From Litorihabitans aurantiacus (GTDB lineage Bacteria > Actinomycetota > Actinomycetes > Actinomycetales > Beutenbergiaceae), in NCBI RefSeq assembly GCF_030161595.1, contig NZ_BSUM01000001.1, forward strand, positions 434,001-498,000: a stretch of DNA of 64,000 bases, given 5' to 3'. Under the pieces are notes generated by a model. That model made no database searches, was not told the origin of the DNA, and saw only the letters and a list, made by a program, of their open reading frames with translations. Of this stretch, positions 51,765-60,960 are shown piece after piece (the first letter of the stretch is position 1; every line of letters begins with the position of its first letter). Position numbers and translations under genes: made by a program.

Positions 51765-51778
51765 GCAAGAACGTTTGC
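51765..51778. promoter_or_regulatory. Putative XRE-cupin operator
   Basis: GCAA and TTGC separated by 6 bp (GCAAGAACGTTTGC) in the 68-bp gap between the divergent regulator and reductase genes. Short, so tentative. Confidence 0.35.
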
Positions 51779-51811
51779 CATGGCGCCAGTCTGCCACGCA
51801 GGCTGGGTGCC

Positions 51812-53370
51812 ATGAGCGAGAACCGTGCAGACATCTGGGACGTCATCGTGATCGGCGGCGGTGCCGCGGGCCTGAGCGGGGCGCTGACCCTCGCGCGGGC
51901 GCAGCGCCGCACCCTCGTGCTCGACGGCGGTCGGCCGCGCAACGCCGTCGCCGAGCACATGCACGGCGTGCTCGGCCACGACGGGCTGCCGCCGCTCGAG
52001 CTCCTGCGCCGCGGCCGCGCCGAGGTCGAGAGCTACGGGGAGTGGTGCGCGCCGCCGTCGTCACCGACCTGACCGCACGTGACTCCGACGGCCTCCACAC
52101 CCTCACGACGGCGGAGGGCGAGACCCTGCGTGCGCGCAGCGTCCTGGTCACCACCGGCCTGGTGGACGAGCTGCCCGACGTCCCCGGCCTGGCGGAGCGC
52201 TGGGGCCGGGACGCGGTCGGATGCCCATACTGCCACGGTGCCGAGGTCGCCGGTCGCGCCCTGGGCGTCGTCGCGAGCGGGCCGTGGGGTCTGCACCACG
52301 CCACGCTGATCCGGCAGTGGAGCGAGGACGTCACGTTCTTCAGCCACCTCGCGGGTGAGGTCGACGCCGAGACGCTGGACGGTTTCGTGGCCCGCGGCGT
52401 CCGCGTCGTGACGGACCCGGTCGAGCGCCTGGAGGTGACCGACGACGCCGTGACGGGGGTGGTGGCCGGGGGCGTGACGTACTCGGTCGAGTTCCTCTTC
52501 ACCGGCGCCACCTTCCGCGCGCAGGACGAGCTCCTGCGTCGGCTCGGTGTAGAGATGGACGACGGGCCGATGGGCCCGGTCGCCGCCGTCACGACGGGCC
52601 GCACCAGCGTGCCGGGTGTCTACGCCGCCGGGAACGTCACCAACGTCGGCGCGTCGGTGCCGATCGTGACGGGTGAGGCCGTCGCCGCGGCCGCGATGCT
52701 CAACGCCGACCTGGTGCAGGTCGACGTCGCGGCCGCACGCGCCGCCCGACGGGCCCGGACGCGTCACGAGCGCTGGGAGGAGATCTACGGTCCGGGCCAG
52801 GAGCCGCGCTGGAGCGGCCGCCCGAACGTCTCGCTGGCCGCGGTCGCCGCCGACTGGGAGCCCGGCACCGTGCTGGACCTCGGGTGCGGCGAGGGTGGCG
52901 ACGCGCTGTGGTTCGCCGAGCGCGGGTGGCGCGTCACCGCCGTCGACGTCTCGACGACGGCGCTCGCCCGGGCACGCGTCGCGGCGGAGCGGCGCGGCCT
53001 CGCCCCCGACGCGGTGACCTTCGTGGAGGCCGATCTCGTCACCTGGCGCGCACCCGAGCGTTACGACCTCGTCAGCGCGCAGTTCCTCCAGGACACCGAG
53101 GACTTCGGGCGTGACGACGTGCTGCGGCGCGCGGCCGGCGCGGTGGCGCGGGGCGGCCGCCTGGTGGTGGTCGCGCACGGCAGCGTGCCCGACTGGGGCC
53201 ACGCCCACGATGACCTGCCGACGCCCGCGAGCGAGCTCGCGGCGGCCGGACTGCCCGACCACGGCTGGTTGGTCGAGGAGTCCGGGACGCGCCCGCGCAT
53301 CGTCACCGGCCCGGACGGGCAGGAGGCCGAGATCCTCGACACCGTGCTGGTGGCGCGCCGGCTCGGGTGA
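51812..53370 (+). pseudogene. Thioredoxin-reductase-like oxidoreductase fused to SAM methyltransferase, frameshifted
   Basis: ATG 51812. Residues 8-300: FAD/NAD(P) fold with VIVIGGGAAGLSGALTLARA, redox pair CPYC, and the second FAD signature TSVPGVYAAGNVTNVG. One G is missing in the run at 52037-52040 (VESYG then GVVRAAVVTDL); repair gives 519 residues. Residues 340-519: class I methyltransferase with VLDLGCGEGGDALWFAERGW and VTFVEADLVTW. This two-enzyme fusion recurs in actinobacteria; its substrate is unknown, and a role in reactive-compound or metalloid detoxification is only a guess. The XRE-cupin gene next door likely controls it. Confidence 0.88.
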
Positions 53371-53377
53371 GAGGCGG

Positions 53378-55204
53378 TCAGTCGGAGGCGAGCTCCATCC
53401 AGCGCTCCTCGAGCTCGGTCACCTCGGCCTCGATCTCGCGGAGCTGGCCCGCGAGCTTCTCCAGGCCGGGGTAGTCCGACGGGTCGTGCTCGGCCATCGT
53501 GACGTGCAGCTTCGCCGCGTCGGCCGACCGCTTCTCCATCCGGCGCTCGAGCGAGGCGAGCTCCTTGCGGGCCGCGTGGCGCTCGGCGCCCGAGGCGGCG
53601 GGCGCGGCGGGCGCGGCAGCCGGACCGGTCGAGCCGGCCGAGGTGGACGCCGCCCGCCCCGCCGTCGGAGCGGGCGCCCCCACGCCGGCCGCCCGCAGCG
53701 CGAGGTACTCCTCGACCCCGCCGGGCAGGTGGCGCAGCGTCCCGCCGTCCGTCCCGGGAAGCACCGCGTACTGGTCGTCGGTGACGCGCTCGAGCAGGTA
53801 GCGGTCGTGCGAGACGACGAGCAGGGTGCCGGGCCAGCCGTCGAGGAGGTCCTCCATCGCGGCGAGCATGTCGGTGTCCATGTCGTTGGTCGGCTCGTCG
53901 AGCACCAGCACGTTCGGTTCGCCCAGGAGCACCAGCACGAGCTGCAGCCGCCGCTTCTGCCCGCCCGAGAGGTCCTTCACCGGGGTGGCCAGGTGGGCGG
54001 AGGTGAAGCCGAGCCGCTCGAGGATCTGCCCCGGGGTGAGCTCGTCGCCCGACGCGGACGTGAACGCCACCCGGTAGGGCGCGATGACGTCGGTGATGCG
54101 CTGGTTCGCGACGTCGGTCAGCTCGTGCAGGTCCTGCGACAGCCACGCCGCCTTCACGGTCTTCCCGCGCTTGACCCGCCCGGACGTCGGCTCCAGGTCG
54201 CCGGTCACGAGGCCGAGCAGCGTGGACTTCCCGGCCCCGTTCCCGCCGAGGATCCCGACCCGGTCGCCCGGGCCGAGGTGCCAGGTGATGTCGCGCAGCA
54301 CGTCGTGACCGCCGTCGTAGGCCACGCCCGCCGCGTCCAGCTCGACGACGTCGCGCCCCAGCCGGGACGTCGCCATCCGCGTGAGGGCCACGGTGTCGCG
54401 CACGGGCGGCTCGTCGGCGATGAGGGCGTTGGCCGCGTCGATGCGGAACTTGGGCTTGGAGGTGCGGGCCGGGGCGCCGCGCCGCAGCCACGCCAGCTCC
54501 TTCTTCATGAGGTTCGCGCGCTTGGCCGCGATCGCGGAGGCCTGCCGGTCGCGCTCGACGCGCGCGAGCACGTAGGCGGCGTACCCGCCCTCGAACGGTT
54601 CGACGACGCCGTCGTGCACCTCCCACGTCGTCGTCGTGACCTCGTCGAGGAACCACCGGTCGTGCGTCACGACGGCGAACGCACCCTGCCCGCCCGCGAA
54701 CCGGGCCCGCAGGTGCTCGGCGAGCCACGTCACGCCCTCGACGTCGAGGTGGTTGGTGGGTTCGTCGAGCAGCAGCACGTCGAGGTCGCGCACGAGGAGG
54801 GCGGCGAGCGCGGTCCGACGGCGCTGCCCGCCCGAGAGCGAGGCGATGGGGGAGTCCCAGGGCACGTCCGTGACGAGGCCGGAGATGACGTCGCGGATGC
54901 GCGGGTCGCGCGCCCACTCGTGCTCCTCCGCGTCCCCGACGATCGCGTGGCCAACGGTCTCGTCCGGGAGCAGGGCGTCGGTCTGGTCGAGCATGCCGAC
55001 GGTGACGCCGCGGCGGACGGTGACGCGCCCGGAGTCGGGTTCGGTCCGGCCGGCGAGCAGCCTCATGAGGGAGGACTTGCCGTCGCCGTTGCGGCCGACG
55101 AGGCCGACGCGGTCGCCGTCGGCCAGGCCGAGCGAGACGCCGTCGAGCACGATGCGGTTGGGGAACTTCAGGCGCAGCTGTTCGGCGCCGAGGAGGTGAG
55201 CCAT
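53378..55204 (-). CDS. ABC-F ATPase (Uup/EttA-like)
   Basis: 608 residues, no membrane segments. Two nucleotide-binding domains: Walker A GRNGDGKSS and GGNGAGKST, signature motifs LSGGQRRR and LSGGQKRR, and Walker B LLLDEPTNHLD and LVLDEPTNDMD. A linker between them (AAKRANLMKKELAWLRRG) is the ribosome P-site interaction arm. The C-terminal coiled coil (RHAARKELASLERRMEKRSA onward) resembles the DNA/RNA-binding end of Uup. Acts on the ribosome in translation quality control; antibiotic protection cannot be told from sequence. Confidence 0.93.
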   Translation of the reverse strand: MAHLLGAEQLRLKFPNRIVLDGVSLGLADGDRVGLVGRNGDGKSSLMRLLAGRTEPDSGRVTVRRGVTVGMLDQTDALLPDETVGHAIVGDAEEHEWARDPRIRDVISGLVTDVPWDSPIASLSGGQRRRTALAALLVRDLDVLLLDEPTNHLDVEGVTWLAEHLRARFAGGQGAFAVVTHDRWFLDEVTTTTWEVHDGVVEPFEGGYAAYVLARVERDRQASAIAAKRANLMKKELAWLRRGAPARTSKPKFRIDAANALIADEPPVRDTVALTRMATSRLGRDVVELDAAGVAYDGGHDVLRDITWHLGPGDRVGILGGNGAGKSTLLGLVTGDLEPTSGRVKRGKTVKAAWLSQDLHELTDVANQRITDVIAPYRVAFTSASGDELTPGQILERLGFTSAHLATPVKDLSGGQKRRLQLVLVLLGEPNVLVLDEPTNDMDTDMLAAMEDLLDGWPGTLLVVSHDRYLLERVTDDQYAVLPGTDGGTLRHLPGGVEEYLALRAAGVGAPAPTAGRAASTSAGSTGPAAAPAAPAASGAERHAARKELASLERRMEKRSADAAKLHVTMAEHDPSDYPGLEKLAGQLREIEAEVTELEERWMELASD

Positions 55205-55232
55205 GAGGGCTCCAGCCTATCGGCGGGGCCGA

Positions 55233-55832
55233 TCAGTCCCCGAGCGCGCGCCGGTGCTGCGCGGCCAGGTCGAGGTAGTGCGCGGCGTTGCGCACGAGGT
55301 GGGCGCGCTCGGCGTCGGTCAGGTCGCGGACCACGCGCGCTGGCACCCCGGCCGCCAGCACGCCCGGCGGGATCACCGTTCCGGGCGTCACGAGCGCGCC
55401 GGCCGCGATCATCGCGCCCGCACCCACGACCGCCCCGGACATGACGGTCGCGCTCATCCCGACCAGCGCGCAGTCGCCGATCTCGCAGCCGTGCAGCACC
55501 GCGCGGTGCCCCACGGACACGTCCTCGCCCACCACGGTGGGATGGTCGTCGTCGACGTGGACGACGACGCCGTCCTGCAGGTTGGTCCGCGCGCCCACCG
55601 TGATCGGGGCGCAGTCGCCGCGCAGGACCGTGCCGTACCAGAGGCTCGCGTCCGGGCCGAGCGTGACGGCCCCGGCGACGACGGCACCGGGCGCGAGCCA
55701 CGCGGTCGGGTCGAGCGACGGGGACGCGTCGTCGAGGGCGAGGACCAGTGCCGGCGACGGCGTGGGTGCGGTCGCGAGGGGCGGCTGCAGGGACGGGGTC
55801 GGCGGGGTTGACGGAGTCGGCGGTGTGGTCAC
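55233..55832 (-). CDS. Gamma-class carbonic anhydrase-like hexapeptide protein
   Basis: 199 residues from GTG, overlapping the MarR stop (GTGA). A Pro/Ala-rich N-terminus (1-40) precedes a left-handed beta-helix with hexapeptide turns (DASLWYGTVLRGDCAPITVG). The zinc histidines fit HVDDDHPTVVG and VGHRAVLHGC. Family enzymes hydrate CO2, though many bacterial members are of uncertain activity. Translational coupling to a MarR regulator is notable. Confidence 0.88.
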   Translation of the reverse strand: MTTPPTPSTPPTPSLQPPLATAPTPSPALVLALDDASPSLDPTAWLAPGAVVAGAVTLGPDASLWYGTVLRGDCAPITVGARTNLQDGVVVHVDDDHPTVVGEDVSVGHRAVLHGCEIGDCALVGMSATVMSGAVVGAGAMIAAGALVTPGTVIPPGVLAAGVPARVVRDLTDAERAHLVRNAAHYLDLAAQHRRALGD

Positions 55833-56380
55833 TCGGACTCCTCGGCGATGTCGGGCACGGGCGTGCCGGCGAACGGTTCGAGCATGGTGCGCAGGAGCGC
55901 GGCCAGCTGGTGCGCGCCGCCGGTCGCGAGCGCGTCCAGCAGCGCGCGCTCGCGCGCGACGAGGTCGGTGACGGCGGCGTCGACGGCGGCCGACCCCGCC
56001 TCCGTGAGGCGCACCAGCACGATGCGCCGGTCGCCCGGTGATCCGCGGCGGGCGACGAGCCCCCGCTCGACCAGGCGGTCGATGCGGTTCGTCATCGTGC
56101 CCGAGGAGACCCGCGTCTCGGTCACCAGGCGGCCGGGGGTGAGCTCGTAGGGGTCACCGGCGCGGCGCAGCGCGGCCAGCACGTCGAACTGCCAGACGGC
56201 GAGGCCGTGCTCGGCGAACGCGTCGCGCCGGACGTCCTGGATGTGCCGGGCGAGGCGGTGCAGGCGCGAGAAGACGTGCATGGGTTCGACGTCGAGGGTC
56301 GGCAGCTCCTCGCTCCACGCGCGGACGATGCGGTCGACCTCGTCCTGCGGCGTGAGGGGAGCCGGCCCCGGGGAGCTCAT
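55829..56380 (-). CDS. MarR-family transcriptional regulator
   Basis: 183 residues from ATG. Winged helix at about 65-125: LTPGRLVTETRVSSGTMTNR then the wing LVERGLVARRGSPGDRRIVL. N- and C-terminal helices form the dimer. First gene of a two-gene unit with the carbonic-anhydrase-like gene. A perfect palindrome 17 nt before the start suggests autoregulation. The ligand is unknown. Confidence 0.92.
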   Translation of the reverse strand: MSSPGPAPLTPQDEVDRIVRAWSEELPTLDVEPMHVFSRLHRLARHIQDVRRDAFAEHGLAVWQFDVLAALRRAGDPYELTPGRLVTETRVSSGTMTNRIDRLVERGLVARRGSPGDRRIVLVRLTEAGSAAVDAAVTDLVARERALLDALATGGAHQLAALLRTMLEPFAGTPVPDIAEESE

Positions 56381-56396
56381 GCAGGCGAGCCTAACT

Positions 56397-56410
56397 TCTC
56401 GACGTCGAGA
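56397..56410. promoter_or_regulatory. Putative MarR operator
   Basis: TCTCGACGTCGAGA, a perfect 14-bp palindrome, between the MarR start and the TetR stop, followed by a further TTCTCGACG half-copy. Confidence 0.55.
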
Positions 56411-56441
56411 TTCTCGACGGCGGCGCGATCTCCGCGATGAC

Positions 56442-57119
56442 TCAGCGGTCGCGCAGCGACGGCCCGGCCTGCAGCTGACCCAGGCCGTTCCACGCGAGGT
56501 TCACCAGGTGCGCCGCGACCTCGCGCTTGTCGGGGGAGCGCGCCTCGAGCCACCACTGACCCGTCAGCGCGATCATCCCGACGAGCATCTGTGCGTACAT
56601 CGGCGCCGACGTGGTCGACAGGCCCCGCGAGGCGAACTGGTCGGCCAGCAGGTGCTCCACCTGCGTCGCGACGTCGCCGATCAGCGACGAGAACGTCCCC
56701 GTCGCCTGCGCCACGGGGGAGTCGCGCACGAGGATCCGGAAGCCGTCGGTGTTCGACTCGATGTAGTCCAGCAGCGCCAGCGCCGCCGACTCCACGATCA
56801 CCTTGGGGTGCCGGGTCGGGGCGAGCGCGGTGGTCAGCACCGAGGTGAGGCGCTCGACCTCGCGGTCGACGATGACCGCGTACATGCCCTCCTTGCCGCC
56901 GAAGTGCTCGTAGACCACGGGCTTGGAGACGTCCGCCCGCGCCGCGATCTCCTCGACGCTCGTGGCCTGGAAGCCGCGCTCGGCGAACAGCGCGCGCCCG
57001 ACGTCGAGCAGCTGCTCGCGCCGCTCGCGCGCCGTCATGCGGGAGCGCGCGGCGCGTCGGGGTCGCGGCCGGAGCCCGGCCGCTGCCGGGTCGAGCTCGG
57101 GGTCGGGTGCGATCTCCAC
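56442..57119 (-). CDS. TetR-family transcriptional regulator
   Basis: 225 residues from GTG 57119; ATG 57038 is an alternative start right before the DNA-binding domain. Helix-turn-helix FQATSVEEIAARADVSKPVVYEHFGGKEGM (given here as two halves: FQATSVEEIAARADV and SKPVVYEHFGGKEGM). The ligand domain has ALALLDYIESNTDGFRIL and WWLEARSPDKREVAAHLV, matching a common actinobacterial TetR group. Its targets are not evident; the neighbouring genes on both sides are independent units. Confidence 0.9.
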   Translation of the reverse strand: MEIAPDPELDPAAAGLRPRPRRAARSRMTARERREQLLDVGRALFAERGFQATSVEEIAARADVSKPVVYEHFGGKEGMYAVIVDREVERLTSVLTTALAPTRHPKVIVESAALALLDYIESNTDGFRILVRDSPVAQATGTFSSLIGDVATQVEHLLADQFASRGLSTTSAPMYAQMLVGMIALTGQWWLEARSPDKREVAAHLVNLAWNGLGQLQAGPSLRDR

Positions 57120-57249
57120 GCCTCCATCATGCCGCGCACCACCGACGGCACGTGCGCCACCGCTCCGCGTCGTGGACGGGTGACCGGTGGGGCGCGAGGG
57201 CCGATGCGGCACAATCGAGGGTGCGACCGCGCCCGCGCGCCGGCCGTGG

Positions 57250-57321
57250 TCCGCCCTGGTGTAACGGCAGCACGCCGGCCTTTGGTGCCGTGCAGTCCGG
57301 GTTCGAATCCTGGGGGCGGAG
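57250..57321 (+). tRNA. tRNA-Gln (anticodon TTG)
   Basis: 72 nt. Acceptor TCCGCCC/GGGCGGA, loop CTTTGGT gives TTG. T arm GGGTTCGAATCC canonical. The first anticodon-stem pair is a C-U mismatch. No encoded CCA. Confidence 0.92.
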
Positions 57322-57417
57322 CCGGGGCCCGTCGGTCCCGGACGTGGTCCTCGCCCACCCGCGCCCGGCGCTAGAGTGGGCCCGCCCGCCTGCCGTCCTC
57401 CAGGGGAGACTCCGCTC

Positions 57418-58920
57418 GTGACCCACCCGAGCCCCGCCGCCGTCATCGTGCTCGCTGCCGGCGAAGGCACCCGGATGAGGTCGGCCACCCCCAAGGTCCT
57501 GCACGCCATCGGCGGCCGCAGCCTGCTGGGGCACGTGCTCGCCTCCGCCCGCGCGCTGCAGCCGCAGCGCCTCGCCGTCGTGGTCCGTCACGAGCGCGAC
57601 GCCGTGAGCGCCCACGCCCTCCAGATCGACCCGGGCGTCGTCGTCGCGGATCAGGACGAGATCAAGGGCACGGGCCGTGCTGCCTGGAACGGCCTGGAGG
57701 CCCTGGACGCCGCGGCCGAGCCGGAGGTGAGCGGCGCCGTCGTCGTCCTCGCCGGTGACGTGCCGCTGCTCGACGCGGGGACGCTGGCCGAGATGCTCGC
57801 CGCGCACGACGCGGACGGCAACGCCGTCACGGTCCTGACCACCCGCGTGCCCGACCCGGCGGGCTACGGCCGCATCGTGCGCGACGCCGACGGTTCCGTG
57901 CTGCGCATCGTCGAGGACCGCGACGCCTCGGACGACGAGCGCGCCATCGACGAGATCAACACCTCGGTCTACGCCTTCGACGTCGCCGTGCTGCGCGACG
58001 CGCTGGTCCAGCTCCAGGACCCGGCCGCCGGTGCGACGGCGAACGCGCAGGGCGAGGTCTACCTCACCGACGTCCTGGCGATCGCCCGGGCCCGCGGTCC
58101 CGTCCGCGCCATCGAGACCGACGACCCGATCATCGTCGAGGGTGTCAACGACCGCGTGCAGCTCGCGACCCTCGGCGCGGAGCTGAACCGCCGCACCGTG
58201 ACCGCGTGGATGCGCGAGGGCGTCACCGTCGTCGACCCCGCCTCGACCTGGATCGACGTCGAGGTGCAGCTCGACCGCGACGTCACGCTCCTGCCCGGCG
58301 TGCAGCTGCACGGTGCGACGACGGTCGGCGCCGGCAGCACCATCGGCCCGGACACGACGCTCGACGGCGCGAGCGTCGGCGCCGACGTCAGCGTCGTGCG
58401 CAGCCACGTGCTCGGCGCGCGGATCGCCGACGGCGCGACCGTCGGCCCCTACTCCTACCTCCGGCCCGGCACCGACCTCGGCGCGGGTGGCAAGATCGGT
58501 GGCTTCGTCGAGACCAAGAACGCGAGCATCGGCGCGGGCGCGAAGGTGCCGCACCTCGCCTACGTCGGCGACGCCGAGATCGGCGACGGCGCGAACGTCG
58601 GCGCCGGCGTCATCGTCGCGAACTACGACGGCGAGACCAAGAGCCGCACGCGCGTGGGCGCGGGCGCGTTCGTCGGCAGCGACAGCGTGCTGGTCGCCCC
58701 GGTCGAGATCGGCGACGGCGCGTTCGTCGCCGCGGGCTCGACCGTGACGCGCGACGTCGCCCCCGGGGACCTCGCCGTCGAGCGCGGGCAGCTGCGCGCG
58801 GTGACCGGGTGGGTGACGCGGCGCCGGCCCGGCTCCCGCTCGGCGCTCGCGGCGCAGGCGGCGCTCGCGACGCAGGGCCGCGAGGCGGACGAGCACGAAC
58901 CGCAGGACCAGCAGGACTAG
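57418..58920 (+). CDS. glmU: Bifunctional UDP-GlcNAc pyrophosphorylase / GlcN-1-P acetyltransferase
   Basis: 500 residues from GTG with AGGGGAGA 10 nt upstream. N-terminal pyrophosphorylase: VIVLAAGEGTRMRSATPKVL, VVVLAGDVPLL, GYGRIVRD. C-terminal left-handed beta-helix acetyltransferase: VGPYSYLRPGTDL, GGFVETKNASIG and the CoA site GAGVIVANYDG. A 35-residue Gln/Asp/Ala tail. Makes UDP-GlcNAc for peptidoglycan. First of the conserved glmU-prs pair; a TAGAGT hexamer about 40 nt upstream may be the promoter. Confidence 0.97.
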   Translation: MTHPSPAAVIVLAAGEGTRMRSATPKVLHAIGGRSLLGHVLASARALQPQRLAVVVRHERDAVSAHALQIDPGVVVADQDEIKGTGRAAWNGLEALDAAAEPEVSGAVVVLAGDVPLLDAGTLAEMLAAHDADGNAVTVLTTRVPDPAGYGRIVRDADGSVLRIVEDRDASDDERAIDEINTSVYAFDVAVLRDALVQLQDPAAGATANAQGEVYLTDVLAIARARGPVRAIETDDPIIVEGVNDRVQLATLGAELNRRTVTAWMREGVTVVDPASTWIDVEVQLDRDVTLLPGVQLHGATTVGAGSTIGPDTTLDGASVGADVSVVRSHVLGARIADGATVGPYSYLRPGTDLGAGGKIGGFVETKNASIGAGAKVPHLAYVGDAEIGDGANVGAGVIVANYDGETKSRTRVGAGAFVGSDSVLVAPVEIGDGAFVAAGSTVTRDVAPGDLAVERGQLRAVTGWVTRRRPGSRSALAAQAALATQGREADEHEPQDQQD

Positions 58921-59008
58921 CACCACGGCGGTGGCCCGCCGGGTCGCCGCGCAGCAGCACCGATCGACCTCGATCAGCACCATCCGGCACGGCGAAGGGC
59001 ACCAGGGC

Positions 59009-59989
59009 ATGAGCGGCATCACGACGTACGGCGAGCGACGACTCGTCCTGATCTCGGGCCGTGCGCACCCCGAGCTCGCCGAGCGCGTGGCGGCCGAGCT
59101 CGAGGTCGACCTCGTCCCCACCACCGCCTACGACTTCGCCTCCGGCGAGATCTACGTGCGGTTCGCCGAGAGCGTGCGCGGCGCCGACGCGTTCGTGCTG
59201 CAGAGCCACACGGCACCCGTGAACCAGTGGGTCATGGAGCACCTGCTCATGGTCGACGCGCTCAAGCGCGCCTCGGTCAAGCAGATCACCGCCGTGATGC
59301 CGTTCTACCCCTACGCGCGCCAGGACAAGAAGCACAAGGGCCGCGAGCCCATCTCGGCCCGTCTCATGGCGGACCTGTTCCGCACCGCCGGCGCGAACCG
59401 CCTGATGTCGGTCGACCTGCACGCCGCGCAGACGCAGGGCTTCTTCGACGGTCCGGTGGACCACCTGTTCGCGATGCCGACCCTCGTGGACTACGTGCGC
59501 ACCCGCGTCGACCTGTCCAACGTCGTGGTGGTCTCGCCCGACGCCGGCCGGATCCGCGTGGCCGAGCAGTGGGCCGCGAAGCTCGGCGGCTGCCCGCTCG
59601 CGTTCGTGCACAAGACGCGCGACATCACGCGGCCCAACCAGGCCGTCGCCAACCGCGTGGTCGGTGACGTCGCCGGTCGCGACGCCGTGCTGGTGGACGA
59701 CCTCATCGACACCGGCGGCACGATCGCCGAGGCTGTGCGCGTGCTCAAGGAGAACGGCGCGCGCAACGTCACGATCGTGGCGACGCACGGCGTGCTGTCC
59801 GACCCCGCCGCGCGCCGGCTCGCCGAGTGCGGGGCGCAGGAGGTCGTCGTCACCGACACGCTGCCGATCCCGCACGAGAAGCGGTTCGAGAACCTCACCG
59901 TGCTCTCGATCGCGCCGCTGCTGGCGCGCGCGATCCGCGAGGTGTTCGACGAGGGCAGCGTCACCTCGCTCTTCGACGGCAACGCCTGA
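59009..59989 (+). CDS. prs: Ribose-phosphate pyrophosphokinase
   Basis: 326 residues; ATG 59009 gives the usual start MSGITTYGERRLVLISGRAH. Class I PRPP synthase: FASGEIYVRFAESVRG, ATP/substrate segments MPFYPYARQDKKHKGREPIS, flexible loop region VVVSPDAGRIRVAEQWA and the PRPP loop VLVDDLIDTGGTI. Supplies PRPP for nucleotides, His, Trp, NAD and, in actinobacteria, decaprenyl-phosphoarabinose type lipids. Its stop codon TGA runs straight into a CGAGAG repeat. Confidence 0.97.
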   Translation: MSGITTYGERRLVLISGRAHPELAERVAAELEVDLVPTTAYDFASGEIYVRFAESVRGADAFVLQSHTAPVNQWVMEHLLMVDALKRASVKQITAVMPFYPYARQDKKHKGREPISARLMADLFRTAGANRLMSVDLHAAQTQGFFDGPVDHLFAMPTLVDYVRTRVDLSNVVVVSPDAGRIRVAEQWAAKLGGCPLAFVHKTRDITRPNQAVANRVVGDVAGRDAVLVDDLIDTGGTIAEAVRVLKENGARNVTIVATHGVLSDPAARRLAECGAQEVVVTDTLPIPHEKRFENLTVLSIAPLLARAIREVFDEGSVTSLFDGNA

Positions 59990-60050
59990 CGAGAGCCCTC
60001 CCTTCGCGAGAGCTTTCCTGACCCTCCCCGAGAGGTTCCCGACGGCGCAG
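59988..60050. repeat. Short CGAGAG array starting at the prs stop
   Basis: CGAGAG or CGAGAG-like cores at 59990, 60007 and 60029; the last two are 22 bp apart, the first 17. Units contain TTCCTGACCCTCCC, close to the array at 35.4 kb. Fills the gap between convergent prs and CYTH genes. Confidence 0.65.
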
Positions 60051-60079
60051 CCTCGCTCGCTCGCTCGCCCGGCCGCCGG

Positions 60080-60733
60080 CTAGTCCGGCAGCAGCCGCGC
60101 GTTCGTCCCGAAGTCCCCGCGCATCGCCGGACCGGTGGCCGCGAGCTCCGCGAGGTAGGCGGTCGTCCACTCGCCGTAGGGGCGCGAGGCCAGCGACTCG
60201 TTGGAGAACCGCAGGTCGTCGGTCAGCTCGGTGACGCAGAACGCGGGGATCTCGAGGTCGGTCACCGGCCCCGAGCGCTCGCACTCCGCGACCACGAGCG
60301 GCGCGTTCGGGCCGCCGAACACGTCCACGGACCAGCCGTCGCCACCGGCCCAGACGGAGTAGCGCGTCTTCACCATCGCGGCACCGCCCCGGCGGATCAT
60401 CTCGACGGCGACGCCCGGGTCCACCTGTCGCTCCGACTCGTAGCGGGTCCCGCCCACCGACGGACCCTTCACCGTCACCGACCCCATCGTGAGCGCGTCC
60501 CGGTGCGCCTCGAGGACGTCGAGCGGGGACGAGCCGGCGTCGAGCCCGGCCTCGACGCCGGACCCCTGCGCACGCACCCGCAGCGCGTACCCGGCGTCGG
60601 CCAGGTAGTAGGACTGCACGACGAGCGTCGGGGCGTCGCGCAGGTGCGCCGGGAAGTCGGTGACCAGGAAGCGGCGCTCGAACTCGAAGTCCGCCGCGGC
60701 CTCGAGGTCCTCGGTCTCGCTGGGGGTGTCCAC
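60080..60733 (-). CDS. CYTH-domain protein (triphosphate-tunnel family)
   Basis: 217 residues from GTG 60733, with GAGGA 8 nt before. The E-x-E signature appears in DFEFERRFLVTDFP, then YYLADAGYALRVRAQG, VTVKGPSVGGTRYESERQV and MVKTRYSVWAGGDGWSVDVF: alternating strands with inward Lys/Arg/Glu that bind triphosphate and metal. Could be an inorganic triphosphatase or thiamine-triphosphatase-like enzyme; adenylate cyclase is less likely at this size. Single gene convergent with prs. Confidence 0.88.
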   Translation of the reverse strand: MDTPSETEDLEAAADFEFERRFLVTDFPAHLRDAPTLVVQSYYLADAGYALRVRAQGSGVEAGLDAGSSPLDVLEAHRDALTMGSVTVKGPSVGGTRYESERQVDPGVAVEMIRRGGAAMVKTRYSVWAGGDGWSVDVFGGPNAPLVVAECERSGPVTDLEIPAFCVTELTDDLRFSNESLASRPYGEWTTAYLAELAATGPAMRGDFGTNARLLPD

Positions 60734-60960
60734 GGCACCATCCTCGCCCGTCCGGGCGCGGCGAACGGGGGCGACGCGCGAACGTGACCCGGGTCCGTGG
60801 ATCGGGTAACATCCTCGGGTTGCCTCGGCGAGGGACCTCGGTCCGTGATCGACGCGGCCGGCCCGCTCCCTCAGGGAGCCGCGGCCTGCTGCGCTCGGAC
60901 GCGGCCACACTCCTCGCCGGCGGCCCGCAACCGTCAGACCCGTCCTCCAGGAGGAACCCC

